In this document: piece after piece, positions 17,218 through 26,129 of the stretch
Numbering within the stretch: the stretch's first letter is position 1
Layout of the letters: each line of letters begins with the position of its first letter
From: an uncultured Eggerthellaceae bacterium
Lineage (GTDB): Bacteria; Actinomycetota; Coriobacteriia; Coriobacteriales; Eggerthellaceae
DNA length: 64,000 nucleotides
Assembly (NCBI GenBank): GCA_947565915.1
Contig: CANOHY010000005.1
Coordinates: 1 to 64,000 of the forward strand
Direction of reading: 5' to 3'
The notes under the pieces: model-generated
The model's input: only the letters and a program-made list of their open reading frames with translations
What the model was told of the DNA's origin: nothing
Databases searched by the model: none
Made by a program: the position numbers and the translations under genes

Positions 17218-17267
17218 GTCCGATATCGGACGTTGAGACATTATAGAGTCCGATTTCGTACTTTCAA
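17218..17267 (-). promoter_or_regulatory. marR-MATE promoter with two operator palindromes
   Basis: On the minus strand, TTGAAA (17267-17262) and a consensus TATAAT (17245-17240) are 16 bp apart. The spacer is filled by an imperfect palindrome (17248-17261), and a perfect 14-bp palindrome GTCCGATATCGGAC (17218-17231) lies at the expected transcript start. The two sites share TCCGATNTCG, and their centres are 30 bp apart, close to three helical turns. This is a textbook arrangement for MarR-type repression; binding itself is inferred. Confidence 0.7.
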
Positions 17268-17727
17268 GAGCAACACAAACACTCCGCAAAACCGGCGGAT
17301 GTGCCCAGCGCAGAACAGGATGCGCGCCATCGACCCCTCGGAAATAACGATGCACCTTAAATCAGACCGGGATCTTCGTTGATGGCCTCTCGCAAGGGCC
17401 CAAATGCAGATAATCGCATGACGCATAGAGAGTTCTCGGGCATACAAGATCAGTTTCAGCAGAGAGGATGGGCACAGAAGAAAGGGCGCTATTCCCGCGT
17501 CGTGCTCTCTTGTCGAAATCCGACCGCGATGCCTCTCCCCCGCCAACCTGGATGCCAATACAAAAGTTCCGTAACCAACGGGGAATCGAAACGGATTCCG
17601 CACGTATTAGTGCTAGGCTTGAACGCAGTTCTTTGCATCCCGTGCAGCTACAGCTTTTGTGCAGGAGCGCTCGATGCGCGAAGGACGTAAAGGTGTGCGG
17701 GAAACAATTCGCCACTAAGGAGGACTC
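17268..17727. other. Long intergenic region before the SDR gene with operator-like sites
   Basis: About 460 bases with no supported gene. A third operator-like match, CGAAATC-C-GAC at 17514-17524, resembles the MarR site in reverse orientation. An inverted repeat GGAATC-GAAACG-GATTCC lies at 17582-17599. No clear -35/-10 pair for the SDR gene could be chosen, although the transcript must start here. Confidence 0.4.
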
Positions 17728-18528
17728 ATGGGATTTCTCGAAGGCAAGACTGCAATAATCACCGGTGCTGGTTTCGCGGCATTGAAGGACGGCTCGGCTG
17801 GCTCCATCGGCTACGGCATTGCCATAGCTTACGCCAAGGAAGGCGCTAACCTGGTAATCACCGGCCGCAACATGACCAAGCTGGAAGAAGCGAAAAAGCG
17901 CCTCGAGGCCGACTACGGCATTCAGGTGCTTGTCATGCAGGCCGATGTGCACGCGGGCGCCGACAACAAGGCTGTTGTGCAGAGCGTGATCGATGCCACC
18001 ATGGAGAAGTTCGGACGCATCGACGTGCTGGTGAACAATGCGCAGGCAAGCGCATCGGGAGTCACGCTGGCCGACCACACCACCGATCAGTTCGACCTGG
18101 CCATCTATTCGGGCCTCTACGCCACCTTCTACTACATGCAGGCGTGCTATCCGCACCTGAAGGAAACCAAGGGCTCCGTGATCAACTTCGCAAGCGGCGC
18201 GGGACTGTTCGGCAACTACGGCCAGTGCGCCTACGCTGCTGCCAAGGAGGGCATCCGCGGCCTCACCCGCGTGGCTGCCACCGAGTGGGGTCCCGATGGC
18301 ATCAACGTGAACGTGGTGTGCCCGCTAGCTTGGACCGCTGCCCTGGAGAACTTCAAGGACGCCTACCCCGACGCCTTCGAGGCGAACGTGCACATGCCAC
18401 CCATGGGCCATTACGGCGACGTGGAGAAGGAGATCGGGCGCGTGGTGGTGCAGCTGGCCAACCCCGACTTCAAGTTCATGAGCGGCGAAACGCTCACCTT
18501 GGAAGGCGGTATGGGCCAGCGCCCGTAG
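17728..18528 (+). CDS. SDR family NAD(P)-dependent oxidoreductase, candidate hydroxysteroid dehydrogenase
   Basis: About 266 aa classical short-chain dehydrogenase. The cofactor motif is expanded, TGAG at residues 12-15 then SIGYGIA at 26-32, with a loop of about ten residues between; NNAQ (about 95), a Ser in NFASGAG and the catalytic YAAAK (about 165-170) follow. The expanded glycine loop, NNAQAS and the terminal LEGGMGQRP strongly recall hydroxysteroid (bile-acid) dehydrogenases reported from Eggerthella, so a 12alpha-type activity is a reasonable guess from memory, not a search. AAGGAGG lies 6 bases before ATG. It is divergent from marR-MATE and ends at a strong terminator. Confidence 0.85.
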   Translation: MGFLEGKTAIITGAGFAALKDGSAGSIGYGIAIAYAKEGANLVITGRNMTKLEEAKKRLEADYGIQVLVMQADVHAGADNKAVVQSVIDATMEKFGRIDVLVNNAQASASGVTLADHTTDQFDLAIYSGLYATFYYMQACYPHLKETKGSVINFASGAGLFGNYGQCAYAAAKEGIRGLTRVAATEWGPDGINVNVVCPLAWTAALENFKDAYPDAFEANVHMPPMGHYGDVEKEIGRVVVQLANPDFKFMSGETLTLEGGMGQRP

Positions 18529-18559
18529 CGCTAATCTGCAAAGAGAGAAGCGTTTCCTC

Positions 18560-18591
18560 GACCCTGCGAGAGAATTCTCGCAGGGTCTTTT
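18560..18591. terminator. Bidirectional intrinsic terminator
   Basis: A perfect 12-bp stem (GACCCTGCGAGA / TCTCGCAGGGTC, 18560-18571 and 18576-18587) with loop GAAT, followed on the plus strand by TTTT. It sits between the convergent SDR gene and the truA operon and probably serves both; on the minus strand the U-run is absent, so it is better for the SDR gene. Confidence 0.85.
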
Positions 18592-18603
18592 GCAAGAAGA
18601 CGG

Positions 18604-18879
18604 CTATGCGAAGCGGTCGGAGCGCACGCAGGTCAGATGCCCCGCTTCGTCTTGAAACAAGCACATACGTCCATCACGGCTCTCGTAGAGGAGCTGAAAC
18701 GTGGCAGGGCGAGCGAAGGCGTGACCGGCCACCGCGTCGGCCGAGGCAGCGTTAGAGGCATTGTTCGTGCTAGAGTTGTCCCTCGCTTCGGGAGCATTTT
18801 GGTTGCCCATGTTGGGAGAATCAGGTGTCCGCGCTTCAGAATGCGATTCATCAGCGCGCGGTGTTTGCGGCTCACTCAT
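18604..18879 (-). CDS. Small hypothetical protein coupled to truA
   Basis: About 91 aa. The first 55 residues are polar, rich in Ser, Asn, Ala and Glu and probably disordered; the last 35 (FQLLYESRDGRMCLFQDEAG) look like a small folded strand-rich segment. ATG 18879 overlaps the truA stop by 8 bases (ATGAGTGA), which supports translational coupling and makes it more than a shadow frame. The frame is open further upstream inside truA without homology. No family is recognised. It is the last gene before the terminator at 18560. Confidence 0.6.
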   Translation of the reverse strand: MSEPQTPRADESHSEARTPDSPNMGNQNAPEARDNSSTNNASNAASADAVAGHAFARPATFQLLYESRDGRMCLFQDEAGHLTCVRSDRFA

Positions 18880-19633
18880 AGCGCACATCCCAGAACACGA
18901 GGCCAGCCGCCGGGGCACACTCGCCAGCCGCCGCGCGGTCGCAGGCGGCGAGCACGTCGGCCACCCAGCTTTCAGGCCGCTTGCCCTGCCCCACCATGGC
19001 AAGCGTTCCCGCTAGCGTGCGCACCATGGAATGCAGAAACGAGCTGCCCACCACGCGCATCACCACCAGGCGCTCGCCGAATAGTTCCTCATCTGCAAAC
19101 GACACTTCCATCAGGTTACGGCACGTAGGCTTATCCACCGCCGATACCGCTTTGCAAAAGCTCTTGAAGTCGTGCTCGCCGATCAAGCAGCGTGAAGCTC
19201 GCTCCATAGCCGCCACATCAAGCTCGCCCACGTACCACGAGAGGCCCGTCATGAACACCGGCGGCTGCTCGTCCACGCAGAAGAAGTAGCGATACTCGCG
19301 TGCCGTGGCATCGAAGCGCGCCGAAAATCCATCAGGTGCCACCCAGGCCTCTCGCACCGATATGCCATCGGGCGTGAGCGCATTGAGCGAGCGCAGAAGC
19401 CGCCGCGGCTCGAAGCCCGCAAGCTCCTCTTCGCTCACCTCGAAGCTCACCACCTGACCGCGTGCATGCACACCTGCATCGGTGCGACCGGCGCACACGG
19501 TAGGCACCTCGCGCCGGAGCACGAGCGCAAGCGCATGCTCCAGCTCGCCTTGCACGGTGGATTGCCCCGGCTGTCGAGCAAACCCGCAAAACGGCGCCCC
19601 GTCATAAGCTATCTTTAAAGCCAGAACCTTCAT
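18872..19633 (-). CDS. truA: tRNA pseudouridine(38-40) synthase
   Basis: About 253 aa, usual for TruA. It converts uridines 38-40 in the anticodon stem-loop to pseudouridine. The catalytic aspartate lies in CAGRTDAGVHARGQVVSF (about Asp 52), and the N-terminus ALKIAYDGAPFCGFARQP and the SFLHSMVRTLAGTL motif are characteristic. ATG 19633 overlaps the dnaE stop by 4 bases, and its own stop overlaps the small downstream gene. Confidence 0.95.
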   Translation of the reverse strand: MKVLALKIAYDGAPFCGFARQPGQSTVQGELEHALALVLRREVPTVCAGRTDAGVHARGQVVSFEVSEEELAGFEPRRLLRSLNALTPDGISVREAWVAPDGFSARFDATAREYRYFFCVDEQPPVFMTGLSWYVGELDVAAMERASRCLIGEHDFKSFCKAVSAVDKPTCRNLMEVSFADEELFGERLVVMRVVGSSFLHSMVRTLAGTLAMVGQGKRPESWVADVLAACDRAAAGECAPAAGLVFWDVRYE

Positions 19634-22600
19634 CGGTTCCAGATGGGACCGCCGAACAGCTCCTGGATTTCGGAGCGCATGATCATGTTGTCGGAATCCA
19701 CCGTGACCGGCAGTTCGGCACGGAACTTACGGCCATCGTTCTGCATCACGAACAGCACCACGTAGTCACGCCCAGGGTAAGAGCCCAAGATGCTGCGCAG
19801 CCGTTGCACGCGCTCTTGGCTGAAATCGTTCGACGGAATGCGCAACTCGAAGCTCTGCGGCTTGGCAGAAGCCTCCGTAAGCTCGATGCCCTCCATCTCG
19901 TACACGATTATCTGGTTGCCACGATCGCCATGCTCGAACTTACCCTTCAGCTTCACGATGGCATCCTCTTGCAGCACGTCGGCCACATCGTCGTACTTGA
20001 ACGTCAGGCATTCCACCGAACCCGTGGTGTCCTCCAAGGTGAAGGTGGCCATGCGCGTGCCGCGCTTCGTCAGCTTGGTCGCAACGTTCGACACCATGCC
20101 CACGAACGTGGCCGACTTGATATCGGTGGTGCGGTCCATCAAGTCGCCCAGCTGGTACTTCGTCATCTTCGCAATGGCAGCTTCGTAGGGCTCAAGCGGG
20201 TGCTCGGACACATAGATGCCCATGATCTCCTTCTCGAAAGCGAGCTTCTGCCGCTTGGGCCACTCCACGCCGTCCGGTTCGGGAACCTCTTCCGCAAAGC
20301 CGCTATCCTCGTCGTCGGCGAACATGTCGAACATGCTCACCTGGCCAGAGTCGCGGTCGCGCTGGCGCTTGGCAGCTCCATCCAAAAGCGGCGTGTCGTC
20401 CACGAAGTACATCAGCTGCTTGCGCGTGTAGCCCGTGGAGTCGAAGGCGCCACCTTTGATGAGCGCTTCGAGCGTCTTGCGGTTGTAGCATTTGGAGTCC
20501 ACGCGCGCCACGAAATCCTGCAGCGACGTGAACTCGCCGCCGCGCTCGCGCTCGGCCACGATTTGCTCTGCCACGGCCTGCCCGATGCCGCGCACGCCCA
20601 CCAAGCCGAAGCGCACGCCCTCTTCCACCGGCGTGAACTCGGCTTTCGACGAGTTGATGTCGGGCGGCAGCACGGGAATGCCCGAGTGGTTGCAGCTGGC
20701 GATGTAGCGAATCAGGCGGTCGGTCTTGCCCATGTAGCTGGACAGCACGGCAGCCATGTACTCGTAGGGATAATGCGCCTTCATGTAGGCAGTGCGCATG
20801 ACCAGAATTGCATAGGCCGCCGAGTGCGACTTGTTGAACGCGTACTTCGCGAACTTCTCGGCATCGGCCCAGATCTGCTTGGCTATCTCCAGCGAGAAGC
20901 CGTTGTCCACGGCGCCCTGGTTCCAGTCTTCCTGCAGCTGCTTCATCACGTCGAGCTTCTTCTTGCCCATGGCCTTGCGCAACTTGTCGGCCTTGCCTGC
21001 CGAGAACCCGCTCATGGCCATGGATACCTGCATGATCTGCTCTTGGTACACCATGGTGCCGTAGGTCTCTTCCAGGATGGGACGCAGGCGCTCGTCGTAG
21101 TAGTGCACGGGTTTCTTGCCGTTGGCCACGTCCACGTAGTCATCCACCATGCCCGATTCCAAGGGGCCTGGACGGTTAAGCGCGATGGAAGCCACCACGT
21201 GCGAGAAATTCTGCGGAGGCATGCGCGTGAACAGGCTCACGTACAGCGCGCCTTCAACCTGGAACAAGCCATCCATGTTGCAGGAGCGCAGCAGGTCGAA
21301 TGCCTTCGGGTCGTCGATGGGAATCTCCTCGGGCACCACGTCGATGCCGTGAGTCTCCTTCACGTTGCGACATGCCCGCGACAACACGCCCAAGGTGCGC
21401 AGCCCCAAGAAGTCCATCTTCAGCAGGCCCAGGTCGGGCGTGTAATGGCCGTCGTATTGGGTGATGATGGCTCCCTCGGCGCCCTTGGTGTCGCGCTTCA
21501 TGGGAACATGGTCGCTCATGGGGTCGCGGCAGATGATGGTGGCGCATGCATGCACGCCCTCGCCGCGCAGGTGCCCCTCGATGCCGCGCGCCGCGTCGAT
21601 TACCTGACGCACGTCCTCTTCGGTGTCGTAGGCGGTCTTGAGGTCCTTGTTCTTCTCGAGCGCCTCGTCGATGGTGATGCCCAGCTCGTCGCCAATCAGC
21701 TTGCAGATGCGATCGCCCACGCCATAGGGGTAGTCCAGCACGCGCGCCGCATCGCGCACGGCGTTTTTCGCCTGCAGAGTGCCGAAGGTGATGACGCCCG
21801 ACACGTGATCCTCGCCATAGACCTCCTTGATGTGGTCGATCACCTCGCCGCGGCGCTCATCCTCGAAGTCCACGTCGATATCGGGCATCTCCACGCGCTC
21901 GGGCGACAGGAAGCGCTCGAACAGCAGACCGTTCACCAAGGGGTCCAAGTCGGTGATGCCCATGGCGTAGGCCACGATGGCACCTGCTGCCGAGCCGCGG
22001 CCCGGACCAACGCCGATGCCCTGGCTGCGGGCCCATTCGATGTATTCCTGCACGATGAGGAAGTAGGCCGGGAACCCTTGCTGGATGATGACGCTGGCCT
22101 CGTACTCGTAGCGCTCTGTCACGTCGGGGCGCAGGGTCTTGAGCTCCTCGTAGGTGTGGGCCAGACCCTCCTTCTCGCCTGTTGGGTCGCCGTAGCGCTT
22201 CACCAGACCCTTTTCGCACTGGAAGCGGAACCAGCTTTCCTCGGTCTCGCCGTCGGGCAACGGGAAGCGGGGCAAGATGGAGTCGCGCTCGAGTTCCACG
22301 TTGCACTTCTCAGCCACCTCCACGGTGGTGTCGCACGCCTCGGGGAAGTCGTGCAGGGCCTCGCGCATCTCGGCTTCCGACTTCATGTAGAACTGGTCGT
22401 TGGCAAAGCGCATGCGCTTGGCGTCGTTCACCTTGCTGCCCGTGCCGATGCACAGCAGGATGTCGTGCGCTTTGGAATCGGCCTTCTCCAAGTAATGGAA
22501 GTCGTTGGTGGCGATGGTCTTGAAGCCGCATTCCTTGGCCACGCGCGTGAGCTCCAGGTTCAGCTCCAGCTGCGTCATGCCGCCATCGGTGGTGAGGCCT

Positions 22601-23142
22601 TGGTCTTGCAGCTCGATGTAGAAGTCGCCTGGCTCGAAGCAGGCGGCCAGCTTGCGCGCCCACTCGCAGGCATCCTCGAATTGGCGGTTGTCGAGCAGCC
22701 GCGGGATGATGCCCGCGATGCATGCCGAGGCGCCGATGATGCCCTTGCCGTACTTCTGCAGCATGGCGTAGGTGGTGCGCGGCTTGTAGTAGAAGTTGTC
22801 CACGTGCGATTCGCTGACCAGCTTCAGCAGGTTGTGATACCCCTCGTTGGTCTTGGCCAGCAGCAGCAGATGGTACAAGCGCGGCTTGGTGTCGCGGCTG
22901 AGCGTCTCGTCGGTGGTGAAGTACACCTCGCAGCCGAAGATCGGCTTCACCTTCTTGCCCGTTTCCGACTCGATCGCGTCGCAGGCAGCCGCCAGCTCGG
23001 GCACGCCCGACATCACGCCGTGGTCGGTGATGGCAACGGCTGGCATGTCGAACTCGGCAGCGCGGCGCACCATGTCCTTCACATGCGTCATGCCATCGAG
23101 CAGCGAGTATTCGGTATGGTTGTGCAAATGTACGAAAGCCAT
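19630..23142 (-). CDS. dnaE: DNA polymerase III alpha subunit
   Basis: About 1,170 aa replicative polymerase of the DnaE type. The N-terminal PHP domain begins HLHNHTEYSLLDGM; the catalytic palm contains PDIDVDFEDE (near residue 418) and the PGRGSAAGAIVAYAMGIT region; helix-hairpin-helix, OB-fold (near 1000-1080) and tau-binding regions follow. PHP metal-ligand histidines appear conserved at the start. There is no PolC-type exonuclease insertion. It is cotranscribed with truA and the small gene at 18604. Confidence 0.96.
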   Translation of the reverse strand: MAFVHLHNHTEYSLLDGMTHVKDMVRRAAEFDMPAVAITDHGVMSGVPELAAACDAIESETGKKVKPIFGCEVYFTTDETLSRDTKPRLYHLLLLAKTNEGYHNLLKLVSESHVDNFYYKPRTTYAMLQKYGKGIIGASACIAGIIPRLLDNRQFEDACEWARKLAACFEPGDFYIELQDQGLTTDGGMTQLELNLELTRVAKECGFKTIATNDFHYLEKADSKAHDILLCIGTGSKVNDAKRMRFANDQFYMKSEAEMREALHDFPEACDTTVEVAEKCNVELERDSILPRFPLPDGETEESWFRFQCEKGLVKRYGDPTGEKEGLAHTYEELKTLRPDVTERYEYEASVIIQQGFPAYFLIVQEYIEWARSQGIGVGPGRGSAAGAIVAYAMGITDLDPLVNGLLFERFLSPERVEMPDIDVDFEDERRGEVIDHIKEVYGEDHVSGVITFGTLQAKNAVRDAARVLDYPYGVGDRICKLIGDELGITIDEALEKNKDLKTAYDTEEDVRQVIDAARGIEGHLRGEGVHACATIICRDPMSDHVPMKRDTKGAEGAIITQYDGHYTPDLGLLKMDFLGLRTLGVLSRACRNVKETHGIDVVPEEIPIDDPKAFDLLRSCNMDGLFQVEGALYVSLFTRMPPQNFSHVVASIALNRPGPLESGMVDDYVDVANGKKPVHYYDERLRPILEETYGTMVYQEQIMQVSMAMSGFSAGKADKLRKAMGKKKLDVMKQLQEDWNQGAVDNGFSLEIAKQIWADAEKFAKYAFNKSHSAAYAILVMRTAYMKAHYPYEYMAAVLSSYMGKTDRLIRYIASCNHSGIPVLPPDINSSKAEFTPVEEGVRFGLVGVRGIGQAVAEQIVAERERGGEFTSLQDFVARVDSKCYNRKTLEALIKGGAFDSTGYTRKQLMYFVDDTPLLDGAAKRQRDRDSGQVSMFDMFADDEDSGFAEEVPEPDGVEWPKRQKLAFEKEIMGIYVSEHPLEPYEAAIAKMTKYQLGDLMDRTTDIKSATFVGMVSNVATKLTKRGTRMATFTLEDTTGSVECLTFKYDDVADVLQEDAIVKLKGKFEHGDRGNQIIVYEMEGIELTEASAKPQSFELRIPSNDFSQERVQRLRSILGSYPGRDYVVLFVMQNDGRKFRAELPVTVDSDNMIMRSEIQELFGGPIWNR

Positions 23143-23437
23143 GGTCAGAGCCCTGTTTCTGTGACGTGCGAACTAGCGTTTCAGCAAGCGCTGGCGGGTA
23201 CGTGTGGGATGCGATGAGCGCTTCGATTGATTGGTCTCATGATACCAGCGCGCTGCGACGATGGGCATCCGGAAACGATGGATTTCGGGTGATGATACTA
23301 CGATTGGGAAACAGAGCTTCACAACAAGAGTTGGAGGGATACCCTCTTCACCTACAGCTGCCGCGAAAGCGAGCCGTGGCGTACGAGAGGTACGCGAGAC
23401 GAGCTTGGAGGGACAGATGTCCCGCGAAGAAAGCTTC

Positions 23438-23941
23438 CTATTCGGCGAAGTCGTCGGGCGAGAGGTTCTCCAAGAACGACTTGAACTCGCTCACGACGCG
23501 CTCTTCGTCGAAGGGTTCTTTGAACAGATAGGGAAACGAGGCGCTCTCGAGCACCTTCTCATCGATATAGATGGGTGCGCCCTCGCGTACGGCCAGCGTG
23601 ATGGCGTCGGAAGGCCGCGCATCCAGCTGAATCAAGCGGTCATATTGCCGCAGCACCAGCTGCGCGAAGAACGTGCCATTTTTCACGGCATGAATCAGCG
23701 TGTGATCGATGCGCGCATCCAGATTGGTGAAGGCGTCCAACATGAGGTCGTGCGTCATCGGCCGCGAGAATCGTGCGCCCTCGAGCGCCGCGCCTAATCC
23801 CATCGCCTCATGGGGCCCGATGCATATGGGCACCACGCGAGACTTCCCCTCGCTCACCGGCGCCTCGACAGGTTCGAGCACCAGAAACGAGGGGTTTCCG
23901 GGATCCATCACGATAAGTGTCAGCACTTTCAACTCAACCAT
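23438..23941 (-). CDS. Bifunctional nuclease family protein (DUF151)
   Basis: About 167 aa. It matches the BFN/DUF151 family, with VVPICIGPHEA near residue 40, HDLMLDAF, and the signature LDARPSDAITLAVREGAPIY near residues 107-126. Family members have reported DNase/RNase activity; the cellular role is unclear. The N-terminus begins directly with the domain, supporting ATG 23941. About 295 bases separate its stop from dnaE; a small hairpin (GCGTAC-GAGAG-GTACGC, 23379-23395) lies there but lacks a U-tract. Confidence 0.9.
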   Translation of the reverse strand: MVELKVLTLIVMDPGNPSFLVLEPVEAPVSEGKSRVVPICIGPHEAMGLGAALEGARFSRPMTHDLMLDAFTNLDARIDHTLIHAVKNGTFFAQLVLRQYDRLIQLDARPSDAITLAVREGAPIYIDEKVLESASFPYLFKEPFDEERVVSEFKSFLENLSPDDFAE

Positions 23942-24044
23942 GAATCCATTGTATCAGCGCTTGACCTCAGCCCCAGACCCGTCACGGCTTTGTCATCTCC
24001 AGCAGTTTCGCCGAAACCGCTCAGGCAAAGGATGCAACAGCTCG

Positions 24045-26126
24045 CTAGTTGTGAGTGACCACCACGTCGCCTGGCAGGATGATCGAATACAGCTCGGCCG
24101 CCTTCTCGGGAGGCAGGTTCACGCATCCGCCGCTGCCAAGCGCGGCATCCTTGTACAGCTGACCGCCGAACGAGGTTTGCCACCAGGCATCATGGAACCC
24201 GATGAACGTGCGAATGAATGGCATCCAGTATTCAACATCGCGACCGAACACGTGATCCTCTTCAACCTGCGTCTCGCCGTTCTCGTCCACATAGACGTAC
24301 TGGCCCACGCTGCGCAACTGGGCAGGGCTACGCTTCTCGGTTATGGTGTATACGCCAGTAGGCGTTTCGAAATCGGTGCCCCAAACGCCCGTGATCACAT
24401 CGCTTTCCCATATGATGTCGCCGTTTGCATCGTAGAAGCGCGCATACTGCTCATCCATGTCCACGTCGATGTAGCGCTTTCCCCAATCCGCGCCCGGCAG
24501 CCCCAAGAAGCCATTGCCTTCCCAGGCGCACGGGATGCTCTGACCCGAGATGCCGGTTTCCAAGCCAGACTCGATGGTGGCCATCGCGTCGTCCACATCC
24601 AGTGCTTGCCACCCATAGGTACCGCCGGTCACCGTGCATATCTTGCCATCGGGGCGTGTGTAGGTACGCTGGTCGGTGCCCGAGAGCAGCATGCGCAAAT
24701 CGGCCAGCCACGCGTTCTTCTTCGCCTCGTCGATGCTCACTTCGAAGTCATCGCTGAAGCTGATCCATCCAGCCGCCACCGATGCATCTATGGTAAGCGG
24801 CGTGGATTCACCCAACATGAACACCAGGTTGTATTGCGAGCACAGCTCGTTGGCCTTCTGCGCCGCCGCTTGCTTCTGGCTCGCCGTGCCCTTCACTTCG
24901 ATGCGCGATACGCATTGCGACGGCACGGTGAACTCGGTCTGCAGCTCGCGAATGGGCGCATCGAGTGCCGCCACCAGCTGTTGCACATCGATGGTGGTGC
25001 CCGCTTCCACGGGCGTGTACACCCACTGGCCGGCCTGCTCGTCGAAATGCACTTCTGAGCTCGCGGCGGAAAGCGCTGCCCCGTTCGAAGACGCAGTGGC
25101 CAGCTGAATGGCTCCCAACAGGCTGTTCTCGTTGTATTCCGTGTCGAACAAGTCGGATACGTCGTGCGGAAGCAGCGCCATCAGCGGCCAGAACAGCGTG
25201 TTCTGATTCTCGAGGATGTCCTGGGCGCTTTGGTTGGATTTGAACCGAAGCCCTATCTCGTTTCCAGGAATCTGAACATCCAGCGAGCTACCAGTTAGGT
25301 GCAACGTGTAATCGGCCAGTTTCTCATCGGCCAGCGCCTGCACCTCCGTTGGCGTCAGCTCGCCAATGGGCACGCCGAATGCCTCGGTGTTGGGGTAATA
25401 GCTCTGGTGATACTTCCCCGCGCCGCCCGCGTACCAGGCAATGACCACGATGAGCACCACCGCGATTGCCGCAATGAGCACCATGCGCTTGTTGCTTGCG
25501 AACTTGCGAGCCAACTCGCCAGCATGCGCAAGGGCGCTCGATGCCGTGTTGCCGGCAGCCGAAGCGGAGGGCGCCTCGGGCGAAGATGTCGAGCGCATGG
25601 TTGGCCGCGCGCCTTTGCGAGCCGCATCGCGACCGGCTGCGCCCCGCTTGTCGGCAGCTCGGTTGGCTGCACCTCTACCGGCTGCAACTCGATCGGTTGA
25701 ACTGCGCTCGCCTGCGCCTCGACCAGCTGTGTTGCGCGAATCCTTCACACTGGGGCGACGCGATGAGCCACCATCGCGGCTCGAGCGCGCTTGCGTCGAG
25801 CCGCCAGCATGCGGTTTGCCAGTTCGCGACTGCTCGGACTGTCCGCCACCTGACCGCTCGCGTCGCGGCCGCCCGTTAGCCGGACGCGCTTTCCTGCGCG
25901 CCTCGCGTTGCGCTCCTTGGCTCGCCTGGCCACCCCGGCTGCCCGCAGATGCCTGCAGCGAAGCGTCTACTGCAGGCGAAACCGGCGCACCCGAATCGCG
26001 CAGGAACTCTCCCCACGCCCCCATGGCATCGGACTTGCCGTTCGATGGGGCATCGGTTTCGCCAATTGGCCCGCGTGGCGGCTGGCGAAGCGATGCATCG
26101 TGGCTATTCCGTTGGTCTTGATTCAT
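24045..26126 (-). CDS. L,D-transpeptidase (YkuD) with long cytoplasmic region and membrane anchor
   Basis: About 693 aa. The first 200 residues are a highly charged, low-complexity region rich in Arg, Gly, Ser and Ala. A single hydrophobic segment (VLIAAIAVVLIVVIAWYAGG, about residues 213-233) follows, then a putative peptidoglycan-binding-4 type region, and a C-terminal YkuD domain (about 560-693). The catalytic cluster is visible as FHDAWW with His about 645 and SGGCVNLP with Cys about 669. It forms 3-3 crosslinks or attaches proteins to peptidoglycan. It starts 3 bases after the MBL gene stop, in the same orientation. Confidence 0.9.
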   Translation of the reverse strand: MNQDQRNSHDASLRQPPRGPIGETDAPSNGKSDAMGAWGEFLRDSGAPVSPAVDASLQASAGSRGGQASQGAQREARRKARPANGRPRRERSGGGQSEQSRTGKPHAGGSTQARSSRDGGSSRRPSVKDSRNTAGRGAGERSSTDRVAAGRGAANRAADKRGAAGRDAARKGARPTMRSTSSPEAPSASAAGNTASSALAHAGELARKFASNKRMVLIAAIAVVLIVVIAWYAGGAGKYHQSYYPNTEAFGVPIGELTPTEVQALADEKLADYTLHLTGSSLDVQIPGNEIGLRFKSNQSAQDILENQNTLFWPLMALLPHDVSDLFDTEYNENSLLGAIQLATASSNGAALSAASSEVHFDEQAGQWVYTPVEAGTTIDVQQLVAALDAPIRELQTEFTVPSQCVSRIEVKGTASQKQAAAQKANELCSQYNLVFMLGESTPLTIDASVAAGWISFSDDFEVSIDEAKKNAWLADLRMLLSGTDQRTYTRPDGKICTVTGGTYGWQALDVDDAMATIESGLETGISGQSIPCAWEGNGFLGLPGADWGKRYIDVDMDEQYARFYDANGDIIWESDVITGVWGTDFETPTGVYTITEKRSPAQLRSVGQYVYVDENGETQVEEDHVFGRDVEYWMPFIRTFIGFHDAWWQTSFGGQLYKDAALGSGGCVNLPPEKAAELYSIILPGDVVVTHN

Positions 26127-26129
26127 ACC

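Noticed and set aside
17379..17690. A 103-codon frame in the marR-SDR intergenic region
   Set aside because: No ribosome site, no domain, and it lies in a region better explained as regulatory.
19804..23217. A 1,137-codon open frame on the plus strand opposite dnaE
   Set aside because: It is the antisense shadow of a high-GC coding gene: composition is His/Val/Ala/Leu-rich with no domain, while dnaE on the other strand has full motifs.
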